DNA of 64,000 bases from Staphylococcus cohnii subsp. cohnii (GCF_002902365.1 NZ_PPQC01000067.1:101544-165543), one strand, 5' to 3'. Shown: positions 20,135 to 31,199, numbered from the stretch's first letter. Notes: a model not told the origin generated them from the letters alone. Numbers and translations are program-made.

Positions 20135-21301
20135 ATGTTAGAATTTGAACAAGGATTTAATCATTTAGCGACGTTAAAAGTCATCGGTGTAGGGGGCGGC
20201 GGAAATAACGCTGTTAACCGAATGATTGATCATGGTATGAATAATGTTGAATTTATTTCTATCAATACGGATGGACAAGCTTTAAACTTATCTAAAGCGG
20301 AGTCTAAAATCCAAATTGGTGAAAAATTAACGCGTGGGTTAGGCGCTGGTGCAAACCCTGAAATAGGTAAAAAAGCTGCCGAAGAATCGCGTGAACAAAT
20401 TGAAGATGCAATCCAAGGTGCTGATATGGTCTTCGTAACAGCAGGTATGGGTGGCGGTACTGGTACAGGTGCTGCGCCAGTTGTAGCGAAAATCGCAAAA
20501 GAAATGGGAGCGTTAACTGTTGGTGTTGTTACACGTCCATTTGGATTTGAAGGCCGTAAACGTCAAACACAAGCAGCTGCTGGTGTAGAATCAATGAAAG
20601 CTGCTGTTGACACATTAATCGTAATTCCTAATGACCGTTTATTAGATATTGTTGATAAGTCTACACCAATGATGGAAGCATTTAAAGAAGCTGACAATGT
20701 ATTACGTCAAGGTGTTCAAGGTATTTCAGATCTAATCGCTGTTTCAGGTGAAGTTAACCTTGACTTTGCAGACGTTAAAACAATTATGTCTAACCAAGGT
20801 TCTGCGTTAATGGGAATCGGTGTTTCTTCTGGTGAAAACCGTGCAGTAGAAGCTGCTAAAAAAGCTATTTCTTCACCGTTATTAGAAACTTCTATTGTGG
20901 GTGCACAAGGTGTGTTAATGAACATTACTGGTGGAGAATCACTTTCATTATTCGAAGCACAGGAAGCAGCAGATATTGTACAAGATGCAGCAGATGAAGA
21001 CGTTAATATGATTTTCGGTACTGTCATTAATCCAGAATTACAAGATGAAATCGTGGTAACAGTTATTGCTACTGGATTTGAAGATAAACCTTCATCTCAA
21101 GGTCGCAAAGCTTCAAATACTGGATTCGGCAATAGTGCATCATCTGGAAGTACAACTGCAAAAGAAGATTCATTCTCTTCTAGTGCATCACAATCTACAG
21201 ATAGTGCAAATGAAGGTAGAACACATACTACAAATGAAGATGATATTCCTAGCTTTATTAGAAACCGTGAAGAAAGACGTTCTAGAAGAACTAGACGTTA
21301 A
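20135..21301 (+). CDS. ftsZ: Cell division protein FtsZ
   Basis: Tubulin-like GTPase forming the Z ring. 388 residues: [14 protein letters not shown] (N-terminal GTP contacts), tubulin signature [12 protein letters not shown] near residue 104, T7 loop NLDFADVKT, a serine-rich variable linker (about 325-370), and the conserved C-terminal peptide [11 protein letters not shown] that binds FtsA and SepF, followed by a basic tail. AGGAGG precedes ATG 20135, and a terminator follows. Confidence 0.99.
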   Translation: MLEFEQGFNHLATLKVIGVGGGGNNAVNRMIDHGMNNVEFISINTDGQALNLSKAESKIQIGEKLTRGLGAGANPEIGKKAAEESREQIEDAIQGADMVFVTAGMGGGTGTGAAPVVAKIAKEMGALTVGVVTRPFGFEGRKRQTQAAAGVESMKAAVDTLIVIPNDRLLDIVDKSTPMMEAFKEADNVLRQGVQGISDLIAVSGEVNLDFADVKTIMSNQGSALMGIGVSSGENRAVEAAKKAISSPLLETSIVGAQGVLMNITGGESLSLFEAQEAADIVQDAADEDVNMIFGTVINPELQDEIVVTVIATGFEDKPSSQGRKASNTGFGNSASSGSTTAKEDSFSSSASQSTDSANEGRTHTTNEDDIPSFIRNREERRSRRTRR

Positions 21302-21376
21302 TCTCGAATGAACTTCTTCTTCTGTTAGTTTTTCATAATAATTAATATTAATTAAGACAACATAAAACATATAGAT

Positions 21377-21408
21377 GTCATCAGGTCCAAAGATCTGATG
21401 ACTTTTTT
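21377..21408 (+). terminator. Terminator after ftsZ
   Basis: GTCATCAG and CTGATGAC form a perfect 8-pair stem followed by TTTTTT, about 75 bases after the ftsZ stop. Confidence 0.85.
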
Positions 21409-21538
21409 GAATTTAGAAATTGGCATATAATTAGATGTGAAATACTTCGTTATGGAGCAAAATGCAGTTTCCAATTATTTAGAATCTCCCAATGACTTTA
21501 GATAGTTTGTAAATGTTGAATAGCTGGAGGTTTATGAC

Positions 21539-22327
21539 ATGCAAGAGAAATTTATTAAAGACCGTCATATTTTAAAATATGATGACAATCAATTAAACAA
21601 TGTGAAATTGGGTATAACAACAAGAGAAGATGGATTTAGTAATTATCCGAAAAATGCATTTAACATGGCAAGATATATTAATGATGATCAAGATAATGTT
21701 ACAAAGCATCAAATGTTACTTGCTTCTGTAATTCAGTTTCCTAGAGATCAATGGGTTTTTCCGATTCAAACACATGAAAATAAAGTGGTTGAAATTACAA
21801 ACAAAGATAAGGGTACAAATATTGATAGACTTTCTAATGCGTTACATGGTATAGATGGTATGTATACATTTGAAAAAGATATTTTATTAACCATGTGTTA
21901 TGCAGATTGTGTACCAATTTATTTTTACAGCGAAAAACATGACTTTATTGGTTTGGCTCATGCGGGTTGGCGTGGCACAGTAGGACAAATTGTCAACCAA
22001 ATGTTAAAACATATACCATTTGATTTTAATGATTTAAAAGTTGTTATAGGACCAGCTACAGCAACTTCATATGAAATTAATGATGATATTAAAAGTAAAT
22101 TTGAGCGCTTACCTATAGATTCACATCAATATATTGAGACGAGAGCAGAAAACCGTCACGGTATAGACTTAAAAAAAGCGAATGCTATGTTGTTAGCGTA
22201 TGGTGGCGTCCCTGAAAATAACATTTATATAACGAATTATGCTACTTCAGAAGATTTAACTTTATTCTTTTCATATAGAGTAGAAAAAGGTAATACTGGT
22301 CGTATGTTAGCTTATATTGGTCAATAA
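21539..22327 (+). CDS. pgeF: PgeF/YfiH-family multicopper-type purine nucleoside enzyme
   Basis: A DUF152 protein, once called polyphenol oxidase or laccase-like. Members have been shown to be zinc-dependent purine nucleoside phosphorylase/deaminases, and E. coli PgeF to edit peptidoglycan precursors. 262 residues with the metal ligands in [18 protein letters not shown] and the late NRHGIDL. Located directly between ftsZ and yggS. Assignment to one of the proposed activities is not possible from sequence. GGAGG lies upstream of ATG 21539. Confidence 0.88.
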   Translation: MQEKFIKDRHILKYDDNQLNNVKLGITTREDGFSNYPKNAFNMARYINDDQDNVTKHQMLLASVIQFPRDQWVFPIQTHENKVVEITNKDKGTNIDRLSNALHGIDGMYTFEKDILLTMCYADCVPIYFYSEKHDFIGLAHAGWRGTVGQIVNQMLKHIPFDFNDLKVVIGPATATSYEINDDIKSKFERLPIDSHQYIETRAENRHGIDLKKANAMLLAYGGVPENNIYITNYATSEDLTLFFSYRVEKGNTGRMLAYIGQ

Positions 22328-22345
22328 CTAAGAGGTGTATAAAAA

Positions 22346-23020
22346 TTGGATGTACAACAAAGTTTAACGCAAATAAATAAACAATTGGACATACATTGTA
22401 AAAAAGGAAATATTACAACAGTCCCAAACGTGATAGCAGTGACAAAATATGTTACAATAGAGCGAGCTAATGATGCTTACCAAGCAGGTATTAGACATTT
22501 TGGTGAAAATCGTTTAGAAGGTTTTCAACAAAAAAAAGCAGCCTTACCAGACGATGTAGTCATGCATTTTATAGGTTCCTTACAAACAAGGAAAGTTAAA
22601 GAGGTAATCAATGATATCGACTATTTTCACGCTTTAGATCGTCTGAAATTAGCAAAAGAGATTAATAAAAGAGCTCAACATAAAGTGAAATGTTTTGTTC
22701 AAGTAAATGTTTCTGGAGAAACATCAAAACAAGGCATCGCTTTAGATGAAGTAGATACGTTTATTAAAGATTTAGAGCAATATGAAAACATTGAAATTAC
22801 TGGTCTTATGACTATGGCACCATACACGGACGATGAACCGTACATTAAAGATTTATTCAAATCATTAAGAGCAAAAAGAGATGAAATTAAAGCGCTCAAT
22901 TTAAATTTTGCACCATGCACAGAGTTGTCGATGGGAATGAGTAATGATTACCATTTAGCAGCTGAAGAAGGTGCGTCATTTGTGAGAATTGGGACTAAAC
23001 TTGTAGGAAAAGAGGAGTGA
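22346..23020 (+). CDS. Pyridoxal phosphate homeostasis protein, YggS/PLPBP family
   Basis: A fold-type III PLP-binding protein without known catalysis that buffers vitamin B6 and amino-acid pools. 224 residues; the PLP lysine is in VIAVTKYV near residue 36. [37 protein letters not shown] and the C-terminal [23 protein letters not shown] are diagnostic. The start is TTG 22346 (MDVQQ) with AGAGGTG upstream. Its stop codon lies in the ribosome site of sepF. Confidence 0.95.
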   Translation: MDVQQSLTQINKQLDIHCKKGNITTVPNVIAVTKYVTIERANDAYQAGIRHFGENRLEGFQQKKAALPDDVVMHFIGSLQTRKVKEVINDIDYFHALDRLKLAKEINKRAQHKVKCFVQVNVSGETSKQGIALDEVDTFIKDLEQYENIEITGLMTMAPYTDDEPYIKDLFKSLRAKRDEIKALNLNFAPCTELSMGMSNDYHLAAEEGASFVRIGTKLVGKEE

Positions 23021-23025
23021 GCCCC

Positions 23026-23607
23026 GTGGCTTTAAAAGATTTATTTAGTGGTTTTTTCGTAGTTGAAGAGGAAGACGATGATTTAAAAGCGCCACCCGAA
23101 GAAGAACAAGATAGACAACAAGCACAGTCTCAAACAAATTATAATAACCAACAAACTGAAAATACAGAAAGACAACGTATACAGTCCGTACCCAAAAAAC
23201 AACCAACAAGATTACAACAATCAACAGGGGAAAGGAAGTATCAAATGAATAACAGTGCACCTAAAAATAATACTAGGAACGTTGTGAACATGAATAATCA
23301 AGAACAAAATAATTATGGATTTACACAAGAAAGTTCTAAAATGTGTTTATTTGAGCCACGCGTTTTTTCAGATACTCAAGATATTGCGGATGAATTAAAA
23401 AATCGCAGAGCAACTTTAGTAAACTTACAACGTATAGATAAAGTGTCGGCAAAAAGAATTATTGATTTTCTAAGTGGTACAGTTTATGCAATTGGTGGAG
23501 ACATTCAACGTGTAGGTTCTGATATATTCTTATGTACACCAGATAATGTTGAAGTCGCAGGAAGCATAACGGACCAAATTGAAAATATGGAATACCAAAG
23601 TGAATAG
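23026..23607 (+). CDS. sepF: Cell division protein SepF
   Basis: Membrane-associated FtsZ-binding protein that can stand in for FtsA and shapes the septum. 193 residues: amphipathic membrane helix [11 protein letters not shown], a glutamine/asparagine-rich linker (about 20-105), then the globular domain [15 protein letters not shown] to [13 protein letters not shown] choose GTG 23026 because AGGAG at 23013-23017 stands 8 bases from it. The upstream in-frame GTG at 23017 overlaps that same ribosome site and could not use it. The site overlaps the yggS stop, so the pair is coupled. Confidence 0.93.
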   Translation: MALKDLFSGFFVVEEEDDDLKAPPEEEQDRQQAQSQTNYNNQQTENTERQRIQSVPKKQPTRLQQSTGERKYQMNNSAPKNNTRNVVNMNNQEQNNYGFTQESSKMCLFEPRVFSDTQDIADELKNRRATLVNLQRIDKVSAKRIIDFLSGTVYAIGGDIQRVGSDIFLCTPDNVEVAGSITDQIENMEYQSE

Positions 23608-23619
23608 AGGTAAACAGAA

Positions 23620-23910
23620 ATGGATATAGGTTTATTAGCAAATATATTTCAATTTATTTTATTCTTGGTTCAAGTTTATTACTTTGGGATGATAGTGTAT
23701 TTCTTTATGTCATGGCTTCCAGGCGCACGTGAGAATAAATTCGGTCGATTTTTATCAAAATTGTATGAGCCGTTTTTAGAACCATTCCGTAAAATTATTC
23801 CGCCCATCGGCATGATTGATATTTCTTCAATTGTTGCAATTATTGTTTTATATCTATTTAGAATGGGACTAGCAAATATTTTTAGCCTTATATTAAATTA
23901 TTTAGCATAG
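23620..23910 (+). CDS. YggT-family membrane protein
   Basis: A 96-residue protein with two membrane segments (about 8-30 and 68-92) around a loop with the family motif PFLEPFRKIIPPIGMIDISSI. Members lie next to sepF in most Firmicutes and are implicated in division-site organisation or osmotic response, with no settled function. Confidence 0.9.
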   Translation: MDIGLLANIFQFILFLVQVYYFGMIVYFFMSWLPGARENKFGRFLSKLYEPFLEPFRKIIPPIGMIDISSIVAIIVLYLFRMGLANIFSLILNYLA

Positions 23911-23973
23911 CCTATTTTAAATATAATTCATGAAACATACGGAGCTAAAAATAACTAATGTATAAAATAAATG

Positions 23974-24009
23974 TTAAGCACCTAACGTTAAAAACGAGAG
24001 GTGCTTTAA
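23974..24009 (+). terminator. Hairpin between yggT and ylmH
   Basis: TTAAGCACCT pairs with AGGTGCTTTAA, a 10-pair stem with a 16-base loop and only a weak T tract. It ends 10 bases before the ylmH ribosome site, so it could instead modulate ylmH expression. Confidence 0.45.
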
Positions 24010-24031
24010 CTTATATTTGGAGTGAAATCAC

Positions 24032-24802
24032 ATCGATATTTATCAACATTTTAGAAAAGAAGAGCATGAATTAATCGATCAACTTATCGATAAGTGTTAT
24101 CGTGCCAACGAACAATTTGCGCCTGTGTTAACTTCTTTTTTAGATCCCAGAGGCCAATATATATTAAATGTTGTAGTTGGTAGTTTTCAAGATTTAGAAG
24201 TAACATTTTATGGAGGACCATTTGCTGAGAGACAAAGAGCCATCATAGCACCAGATTACTTTCAACCTGAAGTGGAAGATTTTGAAATCATTCTTTTTGA
24301 AATTGATTATCCTCAAAAATTTGTGACACTTCAACATCAACATGTACTGGGTACAATTATGTCATTAGGTATCGAAAGAGATCAATTAGGTGACATTGTG
24401 GTAGATGAAAGTATACAATTTACTTTGACAAAGCAATTAGAATCATATATTATGTTGGAATTAAATAAAATTAAAGGTGCTGCAGTTAAACTAAATGCGA
24501 TATCAATAAAAGATATGATACAATCAAAAGAGAACTGGCACTCATTTGAGACAACTGTATCTGGTTTACGTTTAGATGTCGTTCTAAAAGAAATGATTCG
24601 TAAATCGCGTTCTATTAGCAAACAGTTAATTGAAAAAAAACGTGTTAAAGTTAATCATACGATTATTGATTCTGCTGATTTTCAACTGGACAAAGGTGAC
24701 TTACTATCTATTCAAGGTTATGGAAGAGCAATGATTGTTGATATTGGTGGAAAAACAAAAAAAGATAAAACACGAATTTCCTACAAAACTTTATTCAAAT
24801 AA
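24032..24802 (+). CDS. YlmH-type S4-domain RNA-binding protein, apparent AUC start
   Basis: A 256-residue protein of the YlmH family, reported in Bacillus to bind ribosomes and rescue stalled peptidyl-tRNA on the 50S subunit. The S4 domain is at the C-terminal side (RLDVVLKEMIRKSRSISKQ to LDKGDLLSIQGYGRA). Between the upstream stop at 24023 and GTG 24125 the frame has no ATG, GTG or TTG, yet it reads well as IDIYQHFRKEEHELIDQLI, normal family sequence. GGAG at 24019-24022 sits 9 bases before ATC 24032. Starting at GTG 24125 would drop 31 conserved residues. Confidence 0.8.
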   Translation: MDIYQHFRKEEHELIDQLIDKCYRANEQFAPVLTSFLDPRGQYILNVVVGSFQDLEVTFYGGPFAERQRAIIAPDYFQPEVEDFEIILFEIDYPQKFVTLQHQHVLGTIMSLGIERDQLGDIVVDESIQFTLTKQLESYIMLELNKIKGAAVKLNAISIKDMIQSKENWHSFETTVSGLRLDVVLKEMIRKSRSISKQLIEKKRVKVNHTIIDSADFQLDKGDLLSIQGYGRAMIVDIGGKTKKDKTRISYKTLFK

Positions 24803-24935
24803 GTTATACTTATAGAGTGTAAAACAACCGAATTTTAACGACTAAAATTAGCAGTGTTACGATATAAAATAAATTTTATTTCTGATATTTAATGAAATAA
24901 CAAAATAGTGTATGATAAAAGGAGGATAATGACGC

Positions 24936-25544
24936 ATGGCTTTTACACCAAGTGAAATAAAAAACAAGTCATTTACTCGTGTTAAAACGGGTTTTGAACC
25001 AACTGAAGTTGAAAGTTATTTAGAACAACTCAGTAATGAAATTGAACGTTTAAAAGAAGATAAAGCACAATTAGAAAAAGTTGTTGAAGATAAAGAAACG
25101 AATATTCAATCTTATAAAGATGTGCATCAGTCAGTGAGCGATGCATTAGTTCAAGCGAAACAAGCTGGAGAAGAAACGAAAGCAGCAGCAAATAAAGACG
25201 CAGAGGCAACAATTGCAAAAGCGAAAAGTGAAGCAGATCGAATTGTCAATGATGCAGTTGAAAAAGCCCGTAGACTTTCTTTCCAAACAGAAGATATGAA
25301 GCGTCAATCTAAAATATTTAGATCTCGTTTCCGTATGTTAGTAGAAGCACAATTAGATTTACTTAAAAATGATGATTGGGATTATTTATTAAATTATGAC
25401 CTTGATTCTGAACAAGTAACACAAGAGAACATTAATCATTTAAATGAAAATGAATTAACTGAAGAAGAAAAAGCGATGAAAGCAAAAGCAGATAGTGCAG
25501 CAGAAGCGGATGCAGATGCAACAGATAATGAGAATAAACAATAA
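24936..25544 (+). CDS. divIVA: Cell division/polarity protein DivIVA
   Basis: A coiled-coil protein that senses negative membrane curvature at septa. 202 residues: the N-terminal lipid-binding domain FTPSEIKNKSFTRVKTGFEPTEVESYL, then a long coiled coil (about 30-130) rich in K/E/A heptads, and an acidic tail. GGAGG precedes ATG 24936. A promoter in the 130-base gap before it is likely. Confidence 0.96.
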   Translation: MAFTPSEIKNKSFTRVKTGFEPTEVESYLEQLSNEIERLKEDKAQLEKVVEDKETNIQSYKDVHQSVSDALVQAKQAGEETKAAANKDAEATIAKAKSEADRIVNDAVEKARRLSFQTEDMKRQSKIFRSRFRMLVEAQLDLLKNDDWDYLLNYDLDSEQVTQENINHLNENELTEEEKAMKAKADSAAEADADATDNENKQ

Positions 25545-25554
25545 ACAAACAACA

Positions 25555-25740
25555 GACGCGTAAGAAACAGTCGATATATTCAAGCGAGTTAGGGATAGTG
25601 CGAGCCTAATATATATTTGTTTCTTATATCACTGTCGTTTAAATTGAATAACATGCAATGAGAGAACTCTAAGTTGAGTTAATCAGGGTGGTAACGCGGT
25701 AAATATCGTCCCTGTTAATTGAACTTAGAGTTCTTTTTAT
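25555..25740 (+). promoter_or_regulatory. T-box leader of ileS
   Basis: A tRNA-sensing transcription attenuator. The T-box core AGGGTGGTAACGCGG lies at 25685-25699. A stem I closed by TAAGAAACA (25561) and TGTTTCTTA (about 25618-25626) encloses GCGAGTTAGGGATAGTGCGAGCC. The terminator is GAACTCTAAGTT (25664-25675) with AACTTAGAGTTC followed by TTTTTAT. Uncharged tRNA-Ile would stabilise the antiterminator formed with the T-box. The specifier codon cannot be assigned safely by eye. Confidence 0.93.
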
Positions 25741-25787
25741 TGTTTGATACTAGACAAGTTAGAATATTGTAATAAGGAGTGTAGGAA

Positions 25788-28538
25788 ATGGATTACAAAG
25801 ATACGTTATTAATGCCAAAAACGAATTTTCCAATGCGTGGAGGATTACCAAATAAAGAACCAAAGATTCAAGAAGAATGGGATGCTAATGATATTTATCA
25901 AAAAGCATTAGAAAAAAACAAAGATAATGAACATTACATTTTACACGATGGTCCACCGTATGCAAATGGTAATTTACATATGGGACATGCGTTAAATAAA
26001 ATTTTGAAGGACTTTATTACCCGTTATAAAACAATGCAAGGTTTCTATACACCATATGTTCCAGGTTGGGATACACATGGATTACCAATCGAACAAGCAC
26101 TTACTAAAAAAGGTGTTAAGCGTAAAGAATTATCAATTGCTGAATTTAGAAGAAAATGTGAAGCATTTGCGTTAGAGCAAATTGAAAATCAAAAAAAAGA
26201 TTTTAAACGACTTGGTGTTAAAGGAGATTTTGCTAATCCTTATATAACATTAAAACCAGAATACGAAGCGGCTCAAATTCGTTTGTTTGGTGAAATGGCT
26301 GATAAAGGACTTATTTATAAAGGTAAAAAACCAGTTTATTGGTCACCATCTAGTGAATCTTCATTAGCTGAAGCAGAAATTGAATATCAAGATAAGCGTT
26401 CGCCATCTATTTATGTCGCATTTGATGTTAAAGATAGTAAAGGTATTGTTGCTGAAGATGCAAAATTCGTTATTTGGACTACTACACCTTGGACATTACC
26501 ATCTAATGTTGCAATCACTGTACATCCAGATTTAGTTTATGGTCAATATAATGTGAATGGTGACAAATATATTATCGGTAAAGACTTAGTAGCTAATGTT
26601 GCAGAAGCATTAGAATGGGATGAAGATGCCATTGAACTAGAAAAAGAATTCAAAGGTAGTGACTTAGAATACATCGAAACACAACATCCATTCGTTGATC
26701 GTGTGTCACTTGTAATTAATGGATTACATGTTACAACAGATGCTGGTACAGGATGTGTTCATACAGCTCCTGGACACGGGGAAGATGACTTTATAGTAGG
26801 TCAAAAATATAACTTGCCTGTTATCAGCCCTGTAGATGATAAAGGTGTATTTACTGAAGAAGCTGGTCAATTTGAAGGTATGTTCTACGATAAAGCCAAT
26901 AAAGAAATTACAGATTTATTAAAAGAGAATGGTTCATTATTGAAATTAGAATTCATGACACATAGTTACCCACATGACTGGCGTACTAAAAAACCTGTTA
27001 TTTTCCGTGCAACACCACAATGGTTTGCTTCTATTGATAAAGTACGTCAAGATATTTTAGATGCAATCGAAAATACACACTTTAAGGTTGATTGGGGCAG
27101 AACTCGTATTTACAACATGGTAAGAGACCGTGGCGAATGGGTTATTTCACGCCAACGTGTTTGGGGTGTGCCATTACCAGTATTTTATGCGGAAAATGGC
27201 GACATTATTATGACTAAAGAAACTGTTAATCATGTTGCAGATTTATTCCAAGAGCATGGTTCAAATGTGTGGTTTGAGCGAGAAGCTAAAGATTTATTAC
27301 CTGATGGATTCACACATCCTAGCAGCCCGAATGGTGTATTTACAAAAGAAACAGATATCATGGATGTTTGGTTCGATTCAGGGTCATCACACCGTGGTGT
27401 ATTAGAAGAACGTCCGGAATTGTCTTATCCTGCTGATTTATATTTAGAAGGCAGTGATCAGTATCGTGGTTGGTTTAACTCCTCAATTACAACATCTGTT
27501 GCTACGAGAGGTATTTCACCATACAAAATGTTACTTTCACATGGATTCGTCATGGACGGTGACGGTAAAAAAATGAGTAAATCATTGGGCAATGTCATCG
27601 TACCTGATCAAATAGTAAAACAAAAAGGTGCAGATATTGCACGTCTTTGGGTAAGTAGTGTTGATTATTTATCAGATGTGCGTATTTCTGATGAAATTTT
27701 AAAACAAACTTCTGATGTATATCGTAAAATTAGAAATACACTAAGATTTATGTTGGGTAATTTAAATGATTATAATCCGTCAACAGATGCAATCCCAGAA
27801 TCTGATTTATTAGAAGTAGATAAATATTTATTAAATAGATTACGTGAATTTACTGCGAACACATTAGACAATTATGATAACTATGATTATTTAGATATAT
27901 ATCAAGAATTACAAAATTTCATTAACGTTGAACTAAGTAATTTCTATTTAGATTATGGTAAAGACATCTTATATATAGAAGAACAAAATGCGCATAAACG
28001 TCGTAGTATGCAAACTGTGTTATACCAAATTGTAGTAGACATGACGAAATTATTAGCACCTATTCTAGCACATACATCTGAAGAAGTATGGTCACATATT
28101 CCACATGTAGAGGAAGAAAGTGTGCATTTATCACGCATGCCTGAACGTGTAGCTGTTGACACTGAATTCATGGAAAAATGGAATACATTTATGAAATTGC
28201 GTGACGATGTGAACCGAGCTTTAGAAGTTGCACGTAATGAAAAAGTAATTGGAAAATCATTAGAAGCCAAAGTAGTAATCGGTAGTAACGATAACTTTGA
28301 TGCAACTACATTTTTACAACAATTTTCTGATTTACATCAACTATTCATTACTTCACAAGCAGAGGTAGTTGATAAAGTTGAAAATGGAGAAGCATATCAA
28401 TATGGTGATATCCACATTGAACATGCTCATGGAGAAAAATGTGAACGTTGTTGGAATTATAGTGAAACATTAGGTTCTGTAGGCGAACTAGATAACCTAT
28501 GCCCACGTTGTCAAGCAGTTGTTAAAACACTTGTTTAA
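25788..28538 (+). CDS. ileS: Isoleucyl-tRNA synthetase
   Basis: Charges tRNA-Ile and edits valine. 916 residues: HIGH-type motif [13 protein letters not shown] (near residue 57-69), a large CP1 editing domain ([11 protein letters not shown] and [15 protein letters not shown]), KMSKS signature KKMSKSLGN near residue 595, an anticodon-binding helical domain, and a C-terminal zinc knuckle CERCWN to CPRC. The length and the zinc-knuckle end fit the chromosomal, mupirocin-sensitive type. Regulated by the T-box at 25555-25740. Confidence 0.98.
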   Translation: MDYKDTLLMPKTNFPMRGGLPNKEPKIQEEWDANDIYQKALEKNKDNEHYILHDGPPYANGNLHMGHALNKILKDFITRYKTMQGFYTPYVPGWDTHGLPIEQALTKKGVKRKELSIAEFRRKCEAFALEQIENQKKDFKRLGVKGDFANPYITLKPEYEAAQIRLFGEMADKGLIYKGKKPVYWSPSSESSLAEAEIEYQDKRSPSIYVAFDVKDSKGIVAEDAKFVIWTTTPWTLPSNVAITVHPDLVYGQYNVNGDKYIIGKDLVANVAEALEWDEDAIELEKEFKGSDLEYIETQHPFVDRVSLVINGLHVTTDAGTGCVHTAPGHGEDDFIVGQKYNLPVISPVDDKGVFTEEAGQFEGMFYDKANKEITDLLKENGSLLKLEFMTHSYPHDWRTKKPVIFRATPQWFASIDKVRQDILDAIENTHFKVDWGRTRIYNMVRDRGEWVISRQRVWGVPLPVFYAENGDIIMTKETVNHVADLFQEHGSNVWFEREAKDLLPDGFTHPSSPNGVFTKETDIMDVWFDSGSSHRGVLEERPELSYPADLYLEGSDQYRGWFNSSITTSVATRGISPYKMLLSHGFVMDGDGKKMSKSLGNVIVPDQIVKQKGADIARLWVSSVDYLSDVRISDEILKQTSDVYRKIRNTLRFMLGNLNDYNPSTDAIPESDLLEVDKYLLNRLREFTANTLDNYDNYDYLDIYQELQNFINVELSNFYLDYGKDILYIEEQNAHKRRSMQTVLYQIVVDMTKLLAPILAHTSEEVWSHIPHVEEESVHLSRMPERVAVDTEFMEKWNTFMKLRDDVNRALEVARNEKVIGKSLEAKVVIGSNDNFDATTFLQQFSDLHQLFITSQAEVVDKVENGEAYQYGDIHIEHAHGEKCERCWNYSETLGSVGELDNLCPRCQAVVKTLV

Positions 28539-28686
28539 ACATTTATAAATGAAAATGTAGAAGTATAGCAATAACTGTATTAACAAAAATATTCCACAGT
28601 TTTGTTCCAACATAATTGAATTGAATTAAATAAAGTTCGATATGTGTTTTAAATACTACAACAACTTTCGACTAATATTTTTGAAT

Positions 28687-28725
28687 AACCTGAGACATCG
28701 TTGCGATGTCCCAGGTTTTCTTTTC
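28687..28725 (+). terminator. Terminator after ileS
   Basis: AACCTGAGACATCG and CGATGTCCCAGGTT form a near-perfect stem with a TTG loop, then TTTCTTTTCTC. Confidence 0.85.
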
Positions 28726-28851
28726 TCTTATATAAAGATTAAGCGAAATATTTAGCAAATCCAATTTTTAGATTAAAATGAGCATATTGAAATTTAAAAT
28801 TGAACAATTCATATATAATGAATGCAATAAGTAATTAGAAAGGTGTTAAAT

Positions 28852-29646
28852 ATGTTCCATAACGAAAGTGCGCATTTTGTAAATGGCATTATATTAAATG
28901 TGAGAGACAAAGATGAAATGAAAAAATTTTATGGTGACATAATAGGATTAAATGTAGTGAATGAATCATATTCTACGATTCAATATGAGATTGGAAATCT
29001 AAATCACTTCATGACACTTAATCAAATAAATATGGGCAGAGAACCACTTGTTTCAGAAGCAGGTTTATTTCACTTAGCTATTAAATTACCAACTAAAACA
29101 GATTTAGCAGACTTACTTGTACAATTAAGTGAATATAAAATACCAATCAACGGTGGAGAACATGATATTTCAACTTCATTATATTTAGAAGATACTGAAG
29201 GAAATGGTTTAGAGTTTTATGTAGACAATCCAATTGATGAATGGTCTATTGAAAATGAAAAAGCAGTATTAGAAACAAAACCATTAAATGTACCTAAATT
29301 ATTAACATATGTCTCAGATGAAAAATGGCAAGGCATTCCTGATGACAGTATTATCGGATATATTAATTTAAAAACAATTCGGTTAAAAAGAGTTAAACAA
29401 TATTATAAAAATTACTTTGGTTTGGTCCCATCTTCTGTAGAAACAGATAGTGCAGTATATTTGGCATCAAATGGTTATCATCAACATCTTGTAGTGAATA
29501 ATTGGCTATCAAGTGTTAAACGTATAGAAAATCATAAAACTTATGGTCTAGCATGCGTGGATTTTCATTTTCCAGAAACAACACATAAATTATTGACTGG
29601 TCCCGATGGAATTCAGTTTAGGTTTAATTATTATTCTGTACTTTAA
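28852..29646 (+). CDS. VOC-superfamily (glyoxalase/extradiol dioxygenase-like) protein
   Basis: 264 residues containing two vicinal-oxygen-chelate modules, residues about 5-120 (VNGIILNVRDKDEMKKFYGD to EDTEGNGLEFYVDNP) and about 165-264 (IGYINLKTIRLKRVKQYYKN to GPDGIQFRFNYY). This is the duplicated layout of CatE-like dioxygenases. Metal ligands of the His/His/Glu type seem partly kept (FHLAIKL, GLEFY in the first half). I start at ATG 28852, 6-10 bases after AAAGGTG; an in-frame GTG at 28843 lies inside that ribosome site. Substrate unknown. Confidence 0.8.
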   Translation: MFHNESAHFVNGIILNVRDKDEMKKFYGDIIGLNVVNESYSTIQYEIGNLNHFMTLNQINMGREPLVSEAGLFHLAIKLPTKTDLADLLVQLSEYKIPINGGEHDISTSLYLEDTEGNGLEFYVDNPIDEWSIENEKAVLETKPLNVPKLLTYVSDEKWQGIPDDSIIGYINLKTIRLKRVKQYYKNYFGLVPSSVETDSAVYLASNGYHQHLVVNNWLSSVKRIENHKTYGLACVDFHFPETTHKLLTGPDGIQFRFNYYSVL

Positions 29647-29782
29647 AAGAATGTCTATTTGAATAATCTTTCAAAAAATTAACTTAATATTTGAACTGTA
29701 ACTTTTTTTATAAGTTTGATTAGGATATAATGAGAGTTGTTGTAAAAATCGACCGCACGTAGAATAAATAGGAGGTACAGAC

Positions 29783-30259
29783 ATGAAACGTCAGTACTAT
29801 ATTGGTACTTCTATATTTATAACAATCGTTATACTTATATTAGATCAAATCACAAAATTTATAATAACTAAAACAATGCAAATTGGTGACTCATTTGAAG
29901 TAATTCCTAATTTTTTGAGCATCACTTCACATAGAAATAATGGTGCAGCATGGGGGATTTTAAGTGGAAAGATGGCTTTTTTCTATATCATAACTGTCAT
30001 TATTCTGATTATACTCATTGTCTTTTTTATAAAAGAAGCGAAGCATAATTTATTGATGCAAATTGCTATAAGTTTGTTATTTGCTGGTGCTTTAGGTAAC
30101 TTTATTGACCGTGTATTAAACGGTGAAGTTGTAGACTTTGTTGATACTTATATATTTAGTTATAATTTTCCAATATTTAACGTAGCTGATTCTAGTTTAA
30201 CTATAGGCGTCGTTTTAGTAATAATCGCTTTATTAAGGGATATGAGGACAGAAGAATAG
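29783..30259 (+). CDS. lspA: Lipoprotein signal peptidase
   Basis: Cleaves signal peptides of prolipoproteins in the membrane (globomycin target). 158 residues with four membrane segments. The catalytic aspartates sit in NFIDRVLNGEVVDFVD and FNVADSSLTIG; DQITKFI in the first segment and HRNNGAAWG are further family blocks. AGGAGGT precedes ATG 29783. Followed after 12 bases by rluD, the usual pair. Confidence 0.97.
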   Translation: MKRQYYIGTSIFITIVILILDQITKFIITKTMQIGDSFEVIPNFLSITSHRNNGAAWGILSGKMAFFYIITVIILIILIVFFIKEAKHNLLMQIAISLLFAGALGNFIDRVLNGEVVDFVDTYIFSYNFPIFNVADSSLTIGVVLVIIALLRDMRTEE

Positions 30260-30271
30260 GAGAGATATTGT

Positions 30272-31189
30272 ATGGAGTTTCATGAGTTTAACATAGAAGA
30301 CCCAGTTAACGCAGGACAACGAATAGATAAACTATTGCCTGAATTTAATGCTGAATGGTCACGTACTCAAATGCAAGATTGGATAAAAGAAGGTTTAGTT
30401 AAAGTCAATGATAAAGTGATAAAATCCAATTATAAAACTAAGGTAAATGATAAAATTGTAGTAACTGAAAAAGAAATTGTTGAGGCAGATATTAAACCAG
30501 AAAATCTAAATCTGAATTTTTATTATGAGGATGATGATGTTGCAATTGTTTATAAACCTAAGGGTATGGTAGTCCATCCTTCTGCAGGTCATTATTCAGG
30601 TACGTTAGTAAATGGTTTAATGTATCAAATGAAAGACTTATCTGGTATAAATGGTGAAATACGTCCGGGAATTGTACATCGTATTGATAAAGATACTTCT
30701 GGTTTATTAATGATTGCGAAAAACGATATTGCACATCGTAGTTTAGTTGAACAATTGATAGATAAATCAGTTACGCGTAAGTATATCGCATTAGTACATG
30801 GTAACATTCCACATGATTACGGTACTGTTGATGCACCTATTGGTCGAAATAAAAATGACCGTCAATCAATGGCTGTGGTCGATGATGGTAAAGACGCAAT
30901 CACTCACTTTAATGTATTAGAACATTTTAATAAGTATACTTTAATAGAGTGTCAGTTAGAAACAGGTCGTACCCACCAAATTCGTGTGCATATGAAATAT
31001 ATTGGTTACCCATTAGTAGGAGATCCAAAATATGGTCAGAAGAAAACATTAGATATTGGTGGTCAAGCATTACATGCGGCAGTGATTGGTTTTGAACATC
31101 CAGTTACACAAGCTTACATTGAAAAGACATCACCTTTGCCAGATGATTTTGAACAACTTTTAAATGATATTCGTAAATCTGATAATTAA
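30272..31189 (+). CDS. Ribosomal large-subunit pseudouridine synthase, RluD family
   Basis: Converts uridines of 23S rRNA to pseudouridine. 305 residues: an N-terminal S4 domain (QRIDKLLPEFNAEWSRTQMQDWIKEGLVKVN), then the RluA-type catalytic domain with the aspartate in GIVHRIDKDTSGLLMIAKN (residue about 141), and C-terminal ETGRTHQIRVHMKYIGYPLVGDPKYG. The exact target uridines cannot be told from sequence. Forms an operon with lspA. Confidence 0.94.
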   Translation: MEFHEFNIEDPVNAGQRIDKLLPEFNAEWSRTQMQDWIKEGLVKVNDKVIKSNYKTKVNDKIVVTEKEIVEADIKPENLNLNFYYEDDDVAIVYKPKGMVVHPSAGHYSGTLVNGLMYQMKDLSGINGEIRPGIVHRIDKDTSGLLMIAKNDIAHRSLVEQLIDKSVTRKYIALVHGNIPHDYGTVDAPIGRNKNDRQSMAVVDDGKDAITHFNVLEHFNKYTLIECQLETGRTHQIRVHMKYIGYPLVGDPKYGQKKTLDIGGQALHAAVIGFEHPVTQAYIEKTSPLPDDFEQLLNDIRKSDN

Positions 31190-31199
31190 AAAGGCTAAG

